The notes under the pieces are model-generated. The model searched no databases, was not told the DNA's origin, and saw nothing but the letters and a program-made list of their open reading frames with translations. A stretch of 64,000 nucleotides of DNA, taken from the NCBI RefSeq assembly GCF_900104695.1, contig NZ_FNSW01000001.1, forward strand, positions 1,240,001 through 1,304,000, read 5' to 3'. A program made the translations under genes and the position numbers. Below are positions 1 through 8,572 of the stretch, one piece after another; positions within the stretch are counted from its first letter, which is position 1, and every line of letters begins with the position of its first letter. The stretch comes from Paenibacillus sp. GP183 (GTDB lineage Bacteria > Bacillota > Bacilli > Paenibacillales > NBRC-103111).

Positions 1-1187
1 GACAGCACACCGCGCGTGACCGCGGGCGACACCAGCCAGCTCGGCAGCGTCCGATACTCGAAGCCGCCGTGCGGCTGCGGGCGAAAATCGCCGAGCCCTC
101 CATATCGAGGGCGGCGCTGGCCGGTCGTCTCGCCCTCGATCTGCATGAGCGGCAGCGCCAGATAGTTATCCAGCGCACGCAGCATATGACCATTCAGCCA
201 CAGTCGGCTGAAATGGATATGCCCGCCGAGGGGGAAGCCCCTCAGCGGCATGCCGCCCGAGAGCCAGGCGAGGCTCTCGTCGGGAATCGCGCGCGCGGCG
301 AGCTGCATCGTATGATGCAGATTCCTCGCCAGCTGGCGTGGGTCTACGCTGGGCTGCGGGCGCAGCTCGGCCAGCGGCAGGATCACGCGATGTCCGCTGA
401 GCACGATGGCATCGCAGCCCACAGGGCCTTCCCGCTCCAGAAAGCGGGAAGCTGCCACGACCTTGCCCTGCGCGCTGAGCAGCAGGAACTCGGGGTCGCT
501 GCCGAGCATGACAGGCTCGGTGCGCGCCAGCTCGCGCGTCAGCTCGGCGTCATAGCGCTGGATGGCGCGCGCAAACAGCTGACACAGCCGGCGGGTCAGC
601 CGGGGAAGCGGTTCGACATGCAGCACCAGGGTATGGCCGCTTGGCAAAACGCCAACTGTCACTACGCCAAAATCAAGGCCAAGCGCATAAATCGCCTTAA
701 CGGATTCCCTCGCCGCTCGCCGTATATGAAAGGTCGATTGATCCGTTCCAATTTCGGTGTAACCGTCCTGAACCCCTTCTTGAATGACTAACTCGGGAAC
801 ACCGTTTTTCCTTCTTTGCCCTGATGTCCAGGCCTTTTTTTTCTTCTCATAAATGGCCAATGATTGTAAATGAAAAACCGGTATTTTGTATTGGTAAGGA
901 AAATAAGGAACGGTTTGAGGCTCGCTATGGGAAGATAACGTCTTAATTCCATTAATACTTAGAAGCTCATCTCTTCTTCTTGGATCCTGCGCTCGTTTAA
1001 TCGCCTCGGCAGGTTGAAGCTTCAGGCAATCCAGGCGCTGATTTTCCCGCTCGTCGGCAAATAACCCCCATTGAATAACGACCTGCTTTGGCCATGCTTC
1101 CGGAAGCTGCGTGCCACTCTGGATACCGGCTTGCTCAGCCATCAGCTGCACATGGGTTCCTCCAGCATGAAGCAAAAAGGTTTGCAC
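1..1187 (-). CDS. Phage-type COOH-NH2 ligase (amidoligase), partial
   Basis: The gene runs off the window start; about 395 residues are visible. The C-terminal half resembles the phiEco32-like COOH.NH2 ligase type 2 family, ATP-dependent enzymes thought to join carboxyl and amino groups in peptide-like substrates. Visible motifs are GSDPEF (about residue 229), GGHIHF (about 321) and YRTLPSWL (about 378). The N-terminal 130 residues are not recognised. The start is GTG at 1187, preceded by AAGGAGG with 10-nt spacing, and an in-frame TGA lies just upstream. It follows cotE, separated by a terminator. The first ~660 bases are visibly richer in G+C than the 5' half of the gene. Family call is from motifs; the substrate is unknown. 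Confidence 0.7.
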   Translation of the reverse strand, partial: MQTFLLHAGGTHVQLMAEQAGIQSGTQLPEAWPKQVVIQWGLFADERENQRLDCLKLQPAEAIKRAQDPRRRDELLSINGIKTLSSHSEPQTVPYFPYQYKIPVFHLQSLAIYEKKKKAWTSGQRRKNGVPELVIQEGVQDGYTEIGTDQSTFHIRRAARESVKAIYALGLDFGVVTVGVLPSGHTLVLHVEPLPRLTRRLCQLFARAIQRYDAELTRELARTEPVMLGSDPEFLLLSAQGKVVAASRFLEREGPVGCDAIVLSGHRVILPLAELRPQPSVDPRQLARNLHHTMQLAARAIPDESLAWLSGGMPLRGFPLGGHIHFSRLWLNGHMLRALDNYLALPLMQIEGETTGQRRPRYGGLGDFRPQPHGGFEYRTLPSWLVSPAVTRGVL

Positions 1188-1245
1188 CTGTCAAACGCCT
1201 CCTTGTGCCAATCATCCCCTGCAAATTCAAGCCCATTTTATCCAC

Positions 1246-1274
1246 AAAAACAAAAAAGAGGGCAAATGCCCTCT
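1246..1274 (-). terminator. Rho-independent terminator after cotE
   Basis: On the minus strand, AGAGGGC and GCCCTCT form a perfect 7-bp stem around an ATTT loop, followed by a T-rich run interrupted by one G. It lies 40-70 nt past the cotE stop and upstream of the amidoligase start. Confidence 0.8.
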
Positions 1275-1317
1275 GCCGAATCCCCTGCTCCCGCATATGG
1301 TGGAGTATAGAATCGGA

Positions 1318-1881
1318 TTATCCTAAATCATCTTCCAGCAGGTCAGCATCAAGATCTTCGAACTCGCCGTCCAAGGCATCATCGAAATCGATGTGCTTAT
1401 CGCCAAAATCGTCGCAATGATCGCATACCTTAACACACACCTTGGTTTCAGCAATCATCTCCACTTGATATTCCCTTTCCACCCGGATGACCACGCTGTC
1501 GCCGCTTGAGGAAATACTGGCTTCCACGCAGTTGGGCTCTTGAGTGGCGACCGCGGATACCTCTGCCGTAGCGGACTTATGTTTTTTATCCAAGTAAGTA
1601 AGGGGTACGATTTCTACATATGTTACCGTTTCCTTGGCGACATCCGTTTTGGTGTTGCGGTCATGCGAATACCAAATGTTGATATCATAAGTACCTACGA
1701 CCTCGACGCCGTCTCCCGACTGAATGGCTTCATATTGATTATTGATGAGCCATGCGCCTAATATGCTGGACGGAGAAAAAGGCGGAGTGACGGTATGGCT
1801 CACATGCGAAAATTTGCGACCTTTGCCACAGACAGCCTTCGTAATGATCTCTCTGCATTGCATATCCTTATCTATTGACAT
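1318..1881 (-). CDS. cotE: Outer spore coat protein CotE
   Basis: This is CotE, the morphogenetic protein that directs outer coat assembly on the forespore surface. Recognisable blocks are CREIITKAVCGKGRKF near the N-terminus, PSSILGAWLINNQYEA, YDINIWYSHDRNTKT, QEPNCVEASIS and the very acidic C-terminal tail (DFDDALDGEFEDLDADLL). Length (187 aa) is close to the roughly 180 aa of Bacillus CotE. The ORF is open ten codons further up, but ATG at 1881 has GGAGG 10 nt upstream, so I chose it. Two Cys in KVCVKVCDHCDD precede the acidic tail, where B. subtilis CotE lacks this cluster as far as I recall. A terminator follows. Confidence 0.93.
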   Translation of the reverse strand: MSIDKDMQCREIITKAVCGKGRKFSHVSHTVTPPFSPSSILGAWLINNQYEAIQSGDGVEVVGTYDINIWYSHDRNTKTDVAKETVTYVEIVPLTYLDKKHKSATAEVSAVATQEPNCVEASISSSGDSVVIRVEREYQVEMIAETKVCVKVCDHCDDFGDKHIDFDDALDGEFEDLDADLLEDDLG

Positions 1882-1913
1882 CCTTTCAACCTCCTCCATA
1901 CAATCATTCATTA

Positions 1914-1961
1914 CAAGTGTATGCAGGACATAGGCGTTTGTTGATTAAACAAGTGTGTATG
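1914..1961 (-). promoter_or_regulatory. Candidate sporulation-sigma promoter region of cotE
   Basis: On the minus strand two CATACAC blocks (about 1955-1961 and 1917-1923) lie upstream of cotE. They resemble the -10 element of sigma-E promoters (CATACAnT). cotE is known to be expressed from mother-cell promoters in Bacillus. No convincing -35 can be fixed, so this is suggestive only. Confidence 0.35.
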
Positions 1962-2089
1962 TCTTAAAATTATTTGTAATTATCCGCAGGGACGCGTAAA
2001 TTCGGACTTTTTAACATATTCTTTATCTATTTTTCAGCTTTATTTCATAATAGTTGATTATCCTTGTTAGTAGACCCCCTTTCATATAT

Positions 2090-2121
2090 CAGCCCTGCGA
2101 TCTTAATAGACCGCAGGGCTG
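2090..2121 (-). terminator. Hairpin after the aromatic acid exporter
   Basis: CAGCCCTGCG and CGCAGGGCTG form a 10-bp perfect stem around a 12-nt loop, about 30 nt past the stop of the 2150-3109 gene. No clear T-run follows, so it may be a weak terminator or a transcript-end stabiliser. Confidence 0.5.
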
Positions 2122-2149
2122 GCTAATTTCTAGGGACCACCGAAAAGGA

Positions 2150-3109
2150 TTAACTCATTTCGGGCTTCTGTTTCTTTTGCTTTTTGGCAATGGACAAGAA
2201 ATGCATAAGCTCCGTATCCAATTGCAGCATTGCAGATCTTACTTCAAATTCGACCCGAGATTCAGGCAGAGGCATTTTTTTAAATCTCGCCTCCAAGGAG
2301 GACAAGAGCTTTTCTGTGTGTCCTGTATAGTATTCATTCTTTACATCCTCGCTCAGGCTGTCGAATAATGATGCTATCCATTCTCCTTGCGGCAGATTCT
2401 CATAAACCTGCGCAACCAGCGCAGTCATTCTCTCAATCGATTCTAATTGCTCGCCCCGCATATAGAAATAAACACTCCAATAAGTTTCCGCGCCAAAAAC
2501 AAGCGAATTGTCAAGTGTTTGCTTCGCCAGCTCTGAGCCTTGCTTCACGGCTTCATGCGCTTCAAGAATTTCTCTTCCATCCCATACAATACTATGATCT
2601 CTTAGATGATGAGCGATATGCACAAAGATTTGCGAGAATAGCTGTTCGACTCTCACTTTTTGCGCTAAAATCGCCTTGTCCAACTTTGGCATGTAAGCAA
2701 TGTTTATCAAAGTAGCCGTACCAAGTCCGATGATCAGCAACTGGATCTCATTCCACACACCCTGAAGGTTGATGATCCCTCTGCTATATATATGAAACAT
2801 GACCACGGATCCGGTAACCACGCCTTCACTGAGACGCAAACGGTGCAGCAGTGGAAAAACGATGCAAACAAATATGCCGATCAGCCAGATGTGAAATCCA
2901 AACAAGCTAAGCAGCATTATCCCAAACAACAGGGCGAAAACAGATGCAGCGATTCGCTTGAGCGCGCTGTCAATTCCTTTGCGTTTGGTCACTTCCACAC
3001 CGAGAATAGCTAGAAGCCCGGCAGAAATGGGCGAGGTTAGGCCGATCCACTCTGATATATAGATGGCGGCCACTGCTGCCAAGGCTGTTTTAATTACCCG
3101 AAAGCCCAT
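2150..3109 (-). CDS. Aromatic acid exporter family membrane protein (YqjA-like)
   Basis: A 319-residue protein with the layout of the ArAE_1 (formerly DUF939) family. The N-terminal ~145 residues hold about four to six hydrophobic segments starting at VIKTALAAVAAIYISEWI, with the conserved GLLAILGVEVTKRKGIDSALKR region. The rest is a charged, helical cytoplasmic domain (ArAE_1_C type). It is a predicted inner-membrane efflux-type protein; the substrate is not shown by sequence. Start ATG at 3109 follows GGGAGAGG with good spacing. It is transcribed away from the M32 peptidase start, 26 nt downstream of that gene's stop, so the two may share a transcript. Confidence 0.8.
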   Translation of the reverse strand: MGFRVIKTALAAVAAIYISEWIGLTSPISAGLLAILGVEVTKRKGIDSALKRIAASVFALLFGIMLLSLFGFHIWLIGIFVCIVFPLLHRLRLSEGVVTGSVVMFHIYSRGIINLQGVWNEIQLLIIGLGTATLINIAYMPKLDKAILAQKVRVEQLFSQIFVHIAHHLRDHSIVWDGREILEAHEAVKQGSELAKQTLDNSLVFGAETYWSVYFYMRGEQLESIERMTALVAQVYENLPQGEWIASLFDSLSEDVKNEYYTGHTEKLLSSLEARFKKMPLPESRVEFEVRSAMLQLDTELMHFLSIAKKQKKQKPEMS

Positions 3110-3135
3110 TTCTCGTACCTCTCCCGTTTCTCATG

Positions 3136-4656
3136 CTAAATACCGTAAACTGTTTTGTACTTATCCTCCAGGTAGCCCACAAGATAATCCGGATTCAATT
3201 CTTCTCCCGTCACCTTCACAATGATTTCAGTAGGAGTCAGCAGCTTGCCGTACTGGTAAATTTGCTCGGACAACCATTCTTTGATCGGCAGTAAATTGCC
3301 GGATGCAATCCATGCCTCGTAGTCGGGGAATTGCTTTTTCAGCTGATGGGCAAATTGCGCAGCATACATATTTCCAAGTGAATAGGAGGGGAAATATCCA
3401 AAAGAACCATCTGACCAGTGAACATCCTGAAGCACTCCTTCACTGTCCGAGGCAGGAGTGACTCCCAAATATTCCTTATACTTCGCATTCCACACTTTAG
3501 GCAGGTCGGCGACAGAGATCTTGCCGTTAATCAGCTCTTTTTCGATTTCATAGCGAACCATAATATGCAGATTGTACGTCAGTTCATCGGCTTCAATGCG
3601 AATGAGCGAGGACTGAATGTGATTGATCGCGCGGTAGAACTCATCCACAGAAATACCATCCAGCTGTCCTGCAAAAGTCTTCTGTAAATTCCCATAATAA
3701 CGATCCCAAAAAGCGCGGCTGTGGCCGACCATATTTTCCCAAAAACGTGATTGTGACTCATGAATGCCCATCGAAGAACCGCTGCACAGATTGGTACCAA
3801 TCAGGTCGGGAGAAATATTTTGCTCATACAGCGCATGACCTCCTTCGTGGATTGTTCCGAATAATGCGTTGGTGAAATCATTTGGCTGATACTTGGTTGT
3901 GATTCGCACATCCCCCGGATTCAGTCCGGTGGCAAACGGATGTACCGTCTCATCAAGACGTCCGGCTTCGAAATCATAATGCATCTGGCGCAGGATAAAT
4001 TCGTTGAATTCCTTTTGCTTATCCTTGGCGAAAGGTTGATTCAAAAATGAACAATCCGGCGGGTTTGGCGCGTTTTGGATCGCCTGAAGGAGGGGTACAA
4101 CCTTCTCCCGAAGTGCACTGAATACTTGGTCCAGCTTGGCGACCGTCATGCCTGGCTCGTACATATCGAGCAGCGTATTGTATTTGTTGTCCTCATAGCC
4201 CCAGAGCTCTATAAATTCATTAATGGTATGTACAATCTTCTCCAAATAGGGCTGAAACAAAGCGTAATTGTTGCTATTTTTGGCTTCTTCCCATGCCGTT
4301 TCAGATTGAGCGGTGAGTACTACATAAGCTTGATATTTATCAGGTGGAATCTTTTTGCTGCGATCGTAATCTTTTTTGCTTTCTGTGACCATTTTTCGCG
4401 AGGTTGGATCCAAAGCATCAAAATGCTCAAGCTGGGTTAAATAAGCCAGGTACCCGCCCATATCATCCGATATCGTCATGCGAAAAGCTTCCGTAGACAG
4501 CTCGCCGACGACCTCGGACCTTGCTGAAAGTCCTTTCTTCGGCGCTCCGGTTCGCATATCCCAATAAATCAGGCCAACCGCTTCCTCGTAATGCTTTATT
4601 TTACGAACAAGCCTCTTGAAGCCAGCCAGCTGTGTTTCACTGCTCATTTGACTCAC
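3136..4656 (-). CDS. M32 family metallocarboxypeptidase (Taq type)
   Basis: A zinc carboxypeptidase of peptidase family M32, similar to Thermus Taq carboxypeptidase and Bacillus YpwA; it trims residues from peptide C-termini in the cytoplasm. The zinc motif HEGGH is at about residues 270-274 in TIHEGGHALYEQ, followed by the family block GIHESQSRFWENMVGHS and near the C-terminus YFPSYSLGNMYAAQF. Length of about 506 aa is normal. An upstream TTG is open, but GTG at 4656 has AAGGAGG 8 nt before it while the TTG is only 2 nt from that site, so GTG is chosen. Confidence 0.93.
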   Translation of the reverse strand: MSQMSSETQLAGFKRLVRKIKHYEEAVGLIYWDMRTGAPKKGLSARSEVVGELSTEAFRMTISDDMGGYLAYLTQLEHFDALDPTSRKMVTESKKDYDRSKKIPPDKYQAYVVLTAQSETAWEEAKNSNNYALFQPYLEKIVHTINEFIELWGYEDNKYNTLLDMYEPGMTVAKLDQVFSALREKVVPLLQAIQNAPNPPDCSFLNQPFAKDKQKEFNEFILRQMHYDFEAGRLDETVHPFATGLNPGDVRITTKYQPNDFTNALFGTIHEGGHALYEQNISPDLIGTNLCSGSSMGIHESQSRFWENMVGHSRAFWDRYYGNLQKTFAGQLDGISVDEFYRAINHIQSSLIRIEADELTYNLHIMVRYEIEKELINGKISVADLPKVWNAKYKEYLGVTPASDSEGVLQDVHWSDGSFGYFPSYSLGNMYAAQFAHQLKKQFPDYEAWIASGNLLPIKEWLSEQIYQYGKLLTPTEIIVKVTGEELNPDYLVGYLEDKYKTVYGI

Positions 4657-4765
4657 GGTCAATTCCTCCTTGACTAAAAACTCTACTTATAATCATACGT
4701 TTTCCCTGATCCAGAATCAACATTTCAATCGGCATATGTTACAATAGTACAAAGGAGTTGTTCCC

Positions 4766-5086
4766 ATGCAAATCACATTTACCGAAGCAGCGATTCAGCA
4801 ATTGGAACCCGTTGTATACAAAGATGCTCTGCTGAAGCTCGTGTTTGATTCCGATGGCTGCGGATGCGCAGTGAACGGAGTACCTGCTCTCTGGGTTGTG
4901 CCTGAAGCGGATCCTAAGGATCTCCATGCTGAAGCTTCCCCTTTCGAGCTCGTATACAGCCCCAAGCATGAAATATTCTTTGAGGATCACATGAATATAG
5001 ACTACCAGCCGGAAAACAGATCTTATTTGCTGAAGAGCAATAATCAAATTTATAATGCAGGTATGAAAGTGATAGACAAGAGATAA
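4766..5086 (+). CDS. HesB/YqkB-family iron-sulfur biosynthesis-like protein
   Basis: A 106-residue protein of the HesB-like/Fe-S_biosyn fold, close in layout to Bacillus YqkB. It has the opening MQITFTEAAIQQL and a single DSDGCGCAVNG segment near residue 50. It lacks the C-terminal CGC(G)xSF found in true A-type scaffold proteins, so a direct role in cluster transfer is uncertain. AAGGAG lies upstream of the ATG. The carbonic anhydrase starts 42 nt downstream on the same strand. Confidence 0.8.
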   Translation: MQITFTEAAIQQLEPVVYKDALLKLVFDSDGCGCAVNGVPALWVVPEADPKDLHAEASPFELVYSPKHEIFFEDHMNIDYQPENRSYLLKSNNQIYNAGMKVIDKR

Positions 5087-5128
5087 AAATAGAGCTAGCG
5101 ATAAAGCAGCCATTCCGGAGGGAAATCC

Positions 5129-5704
5129 ATGTCTTTGATTGATGATATTTTGAGTTACAACCAAACCTTTGTGGAGCAAAAGAAGTACAAGGAATTTCTG
5201 ACAACCAAATTTCCAGATAAAAAGATGGTCATCCTGACTTGTATGGATACAAGGCTTGTAGAGCTGCTTCCCAAAGCGATGAATTTGCGCAACGGCGACT
5301 CTAAAATCATTAAAAATGCCGGAGCTCTGGTCTCCCATCCTTTTGGGAGCGTCATGCGCAGCATTATTGTGGCTGTTTATGAGCTCGACGCCGATGAAAT
5401 TCTCGTCATTGGCCATCATGATTGCGGCATGACCGGATTGAACTCGGACAATGTGCTTGCGAAAGCCAAAGAACGCGGCGTGTCCGAAGAAGTTCTGGCT
5501 ACGCTCAGCAACTCCGGCATCGATCTGAGCCGCTGGCTCACCGGTTTCGACCATGTCCAGGAAGCTGTGGTCAAGAGCGTCAACATCATCCGACACCATC
5601 CCCTGCTACCCACCAATTTACCCGTACACGGATTCATCATGCATCCGGAAACAGGTAAATTGGATTTTGTGGAAGATGGCTATGCCGCTGCGGTAATATT
5701 GTAA
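5129..5704 (+). CDS. Beta-carbonic anhydrase
   Basis: A 191-residue beta-class carbonic anhydrase, interconverting CO2 and bicarbonate with a zinc centre. The zinc ligands are visible: Cys38 in CMDTR (with the Asp40-Arg42 dyad), His97 and Cys99 in GHHDCGM. It matches the small Bacillus YtiB/YvdA type. GGAGG precedes the ATG. It may be transcribed together with the YqkB-like gene upstream. Confidence 0.92.
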   Translation: MSLIDDILSYNQTFVEQKKYKEFLTTKFPDKKMVILTCMDTRLVELLPKAMNLRNGDSKIIKNAGALVSHPFGSVMRSIIVAVYELDADEILVIGHHDCGMTGLNSDNVLAKAKERGVSEEVLATLSNSGIDLSRWLTGFDHVQEAVVKSVNIIRHHPLLPTNLPVHGFIMHPETGKLDFVEDGYAAAVIL

Positions 5705-5722
5705 CGAATTACTTGAACGAGT

Positions 5723-5761
5723 GGCTGTCCCTTAGCTATTTTCATGGCTTTTGGGGCAGTC
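5723..5761. repeat. Degenerate copy of the CTGTCCC hairpin
   Basis: GGCTGTCCCTTAGCTATTTT followed by CATGGC and GGGGCAG is clearly related to the hairpin at 6036-6061 (same CTGTCCC...ATTTTCATGGCT...GGGGCAG layout), with stem mismatches. It sits about 20 nt past the carbonic anhydrase stop and could serve as its transcript end. Confidence 0.6.
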
Positions 5762-5866
5762 CGGAGTATTATTGCATACTGCTTAAAAAGGTGACTTAAT
5801 AATGTGAAGGTGAAGGCGGTTAAAAAGGTGAGGTCTGACGCGATGGTAGAGTAGCTTGAATGTAAT

Positions 5867-5994
5867 AAGACGTATTTTACGTATTATCGACGGGATTTAA
5901 TGAATGTCTCTCGAAATAAGTCGTATATTGCGTCTTACAGCTAGGAATCCGAAGTAAACTCGAGAAAAACAATGGTTTAAGACGTATATTACAT
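5867..5994. repeat. Three-box dyad element
   Basis: Three related partly palindromic boxes, AAGACGTATTTTACGT (5867), AAGTCGTATATTGCGTCTTA (5918) and AAGACGTATATTACAT (5979), are spaced 51 and 61 nt apart. The layout matches the element at 21320-21450. Confidence 0.55.
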
Positions 5995-6035
5995 GCTAAT
6001 GAATTATAAATATTTATAAAAAATGAAGGAACTGT

Positions 6036-6061
6036 CCCTCAGCCATTTTCATGGCTGAGGG
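6036..6061. repeat. Perfect hairpin CCCTCAGCCAT/ATGGCTGAGGG
   Basis: An 11-bp perfect stem around a TTTC loop, flanked by CTGT and GCAG. It is the intact relative of the element at 5723-5761. No T-run follows on either strand. Confidence 0.75.
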
Positions 6062-6107
6062 GCAGATCCTATTTATACATCTATTAGTGCCCGCGAGCGC
6101 TTTACTT

Positions 6108-6313
6108 CTGGAAGAATGATTTTCATTCTTCCAGCTCACACGAGAATACAAGGCGGCGCTGGAAGGATGTTTTTCATCGTTCCAGCGGTCATTTAGCAAC
6201 CGTGAAACTTCTTTTTGCTATTGGAAGAATGTTTTTCATTCTTTCAGCACTCGCGAGAATGTAAAACGGCGCTGGAACGATGTTTTTCATTGTTTTTCAT
6301 CGTTCCAGCGCCG
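6108..6313. repeat. Tandem array of four related hairpins
   Basis: Two tandem units (6108-6187 and 6221-6313), each with a GGAAGAATG...CATTCTTCC-type hairpin followed by a CGCTGGAA.GATG...CATCGTTCCAGCG hairpin; the two are joined by a CGAGAAT-containing linker. The last hairpin has a perfect 16-bp stem (6267-6282 with 6298-6313). Read on the minus strand, it is followed by TTTT and lies ~35 nt past the stop of the 6349-8457 gene, so it may also terminate the efflux operon. Confidence 0.8.
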
Positions 6314-6348
6314 TTAATGGCATGAAGGAGCCTCTCCGAGCTTCTAGA

Positions 6349-8457
6349 CTAATTCAATACCTTCACCAATCGCTTGGTTACACCGTTTGGTGTATCGATT
6401 TGCTCATACATACGGATGGTAATTCCGCTCTCGAGTTGATCTATTTTTACGCTGCTGAATGCGACCGTCTGCTTGCCGCTTACCAGCTTTTGGCTGCCGG
6501 TAAATGACAACGTCTGCGTTGCCAAAACATGTCCCAGCGAGTCTGACAGATCAAATGTCAATTTGGAGAAATTCGGATCGACGATCACTTCTTCCTGACG
6601 AGTGACATCCATGTCCAGAGTCAGTTTATAGGCATAACTGGAGCTGCTGTAAGTGGCGGATAAACTGTAATCCTTCACATTGACCAGGAATGGATAGAAA
6701 GAAATCGGGCCGTCTGCTGCATCATTTTGCATCTCGACTTTAAAAGCACCGATGCTTGTACGAGTGCTGTCATATATATTCATGGCCAATTGATCCGCTG
6801 TTTCGGCAGTTGGAATCAGGAATGAATAGCTAACGACATTGCTCGTATTGGGGAGCAGGGTTTGTGTGGCTTGCGTTTGTCTGACTCCCGTGTACGTATA
6901 ACCGAGCTTGTTGACCAAATCGGTTTGAAAATTAGGTAAGGTTAGCGATGCTGTGCCTTTGTTCGTTATTTTATACTTGGCAATGGCGGTTTTGTAGCCA
7001 AGGTCATCATTGGTCTGCATGTGCAGCTCCATTAATGACACATCGATATTAGAGTCGATGAAGCTGCTCGAGCTCAAACTAAACGGTGTGCCCAATTTGT
7101 AACTTTGGGCATTCGCGTAAGGAGTTTCTGATTGGCTGCTGCCGGCATCACTCAGCGTTGTGATCATAACTGGCAGAGATGTGCTCATCTGCCCCGTGCC
7201 TTGCGCAGTTGGATCTTGACTGCTTGAGCTTGAAGTGGAAGTGGCTGGTTTCTTTTCCAAGACAACCAGCTGCAAATCCGAGATATTAAGACCGGCAGCA
7301 AGTACCCCGGAATACTTGTAAGTCACAGATTCTTTAGGCGATAAGAAGGCCGGCCTTACCGTATTATCATTGGAGGTAATCCCTATATTGCTGTTTGTTG
7401 CCTGAAATTCTCCTGCTAACACAGGGACAGCAGCAATATCCGAACCATTATTGGTTAATGTTACATTGGCTTGTACATGAACCCCGTCAGATTGTTTGCT
7501 TGCCGAAGCCCATGAAGTCGTTATATTCACACCCTGCAGGTCCGCATAAGGGTAAATGGCAGCTGCACCCGGCTTGTTGATGATCATTGTGGATTTTAAA
7601 TCGATAGAAGAAACGACTTCCTTAACAGAGCCAGTTTTCTTAAGAAATTGCAGAACAAGCTGATCTGCGTCAATTTTACTTGAAATGGCTGCTTGCATGG
7701 TCATCTTCACTTTTTGACTGGGTAATAAAGTAACTCCATCTCCATCGACCACAAGAGCTGCGTAGGTCAAACCGGAATTATCTTTATAATTGTAGGATAA
7801 GCCGGCGGGCAGCTTAAAGCTTGAACTGCCCAAATTTTCGACGTAAAAATCCGTGTACATATTCCAAACGCCGTCTTTCAATACTCTGTAGCTCTGGCCG
7901 AGTTCAAAAGCAGCTAATGCATCCTCAGGGAGAGTCGCGTCCACACCAGACAAATTGAGAACGACTTGCTTAGCCCCAGGATTACCGACTTGAATGGCAG
8001 AAGCTACGGACAAGGTGCCGATTTCCTGAGTATAAGGCGCCTGACCGGACCATTCAAATAAATCCACTTTCAACCCATCCGCCTTAGCATCTGCAGGAAC
8101 TTGCGAAATAAATTTATAATCCTGTACCTGCTGCGATTTCACACGGGCACTTACCTTTTCACTTAGCTTGGCCGTATACGAAACACCGCTGCTGTCGATA
8201 ATTTTGACTCCGTAACGATTGAAATCAATGCTTTGACCGCTTCCATTATGGAGCTCCAGGGTGAATCGTAATGAACCCGTGTCTGCACCCGAAGCCAGTG
8301 TAACATTATTCAATGAGAAATATACAGAATCCTGGATATATACACCTTCATTAGCTGCAAATACTGATGCGGATAGAGGGAGCACCAGCATACTTGCCGC
8401 TGTGGCCAATAAAGCTGATTTTGTAAAAAGCTGCTTGATGTTAATTGGTTTTTTCAC
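6349..8457 (-). CDS. Large secreted protein with repeated Ig-like domains, end of efflux operon
   Basis: A 702-residue exported protein not recognised beyond its architecture. The N-terminus is a signal peptide (KSALLATAASMLVLPLSASVFA, cleavage likely after residue 34). The rest shows several beta-rich units with a recurring pattern: a short 'hNxGxxxhxhP/D' strand, then 'D..G..Y', for example LELHNGSGQSIDF..SGVSY, NLGSSSFKLPAG..SGLTY and NKGTASLTLPN..LGYTY. A Ser-rich linker follows about residue 405. There is no LPXTG or lipobox. It is the last gene of the ABC/membrane-fusion operon, so it may be a cargo or an extracellular partner. The 115-nt gap upstream carries two copies of the 5'-UTR repeat. 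Confidence 0.75.
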   Translation of the reverse strand: MKKPINIKQLFTKSALLATAASMLVLPLSASVFAANEGVYIQDSVYFSLNNVTLASGADTGSLRFTLELHNGSGQSIDFNRYGVKIIDSSGVSYTAKLSEKVSARVKSQQVQDYKFISQVPADAKADGLKVDLFEWSGQAPYTQEIGTLSVASAIQVGNPGAKQVVLNLSGVDATLPEDALAAFELGQSYRVLKDGVWNMYTDFYVENLGSSSFKLPAGLSYNYKDNSGLTYAALVVDGDGVTLLPSQKVKMTMQAAISSKIDADQLVLQFLKKTGSVKEVVSSIDLKSTMIINKPGAAAIYPYADLQGVNITTSWASASKQSDGVHVQANVTLTNNGSDIAAVPVLAGEFQATNSNIGITSNDNTVRPAFLSPKESVTYKYSGVLAAGLNISDLQLVVLEKKPATSTSSSSSQDPTAQGTGQMSTSLPVMITTLSDAGSSQSETPYANAQSYKLGTPFSLSSSSFIDSNIDVSLMELHMQTNDDLGYKTAIAKYKITNKGTASLTLPNFQTDLVNKLGYTYTGVRQTQATQTLLPNTSNVVSYSFLIPTAETADQLAMNIYDSTRTSIGAFKVEMQNDAADGPISFYPFLVNVKDYSLSATYSSSSYAYKLTLDMDVTRQEEVIVDPNFSKLTFDLSDSLGHVLATQTLSFTGSQKLVSGKQTVAFSSVKIDQLESGITIRMYEQIDTPNGVTKRLVKVLN

Positions 8458-8472
8458 TGTATGGTTCCTCCC

Positions 8473-8549
8473 TAGAGTTTTGATTTAGCAAAACTGACTT
8501 CGTAAGCATTAACTGAGATTTGCTTTAGCATAGCTGACTTCGTAAGCAT
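8473..8549 (-). repeat. 5'-UTR hairpin repeat, two copies
   Basis: Copies at 8473-8509 and 8515-8549. In gene orientation each reads ATGCTTACGAAGTCAG, then a hairpin (AGTTTTG / CAAAACT in the first copy). The first copy ends at CTAGGGAGG, the Shine-Dalgarno site of the 6349-8457 gene. The same element occurs before the genes at 12217 and 61400. Confidence 0.85.
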
Positions 8550-8572
8550 AAACTTTTGTTTAAATTTTGGAC

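Larger units (their letters stand above)
5705..6348. other. Long repeat-rich intergenic region
   Basis: No convincing gene lies here. It separates the carbonic anhydrase (+) from the last gene of the efflux operon (-), so it is a convergent region. From left to right it holds a degenerate hairpin (5723-5761), a three-box dyad element (5867-5994), a better copy of the first hairpin (6036-6061) and two tandem hairpin pairs (6108-6313). Confidence 0.8.

Noticed and set aside
69-791. A 240-residue plus-strand ORF at the window start
   Set aside because: It is the antisense of the amidoligase frame, which has clear family motifs, a good start and a ribosome site; the plus-strand product is low-complexity in R, A and Q.
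6108-6313. Repeat array as CRISPR
   Set aside because: Repeats are hairpins in pairs, not direct repeats with unique spacers; no cas genes nearby.
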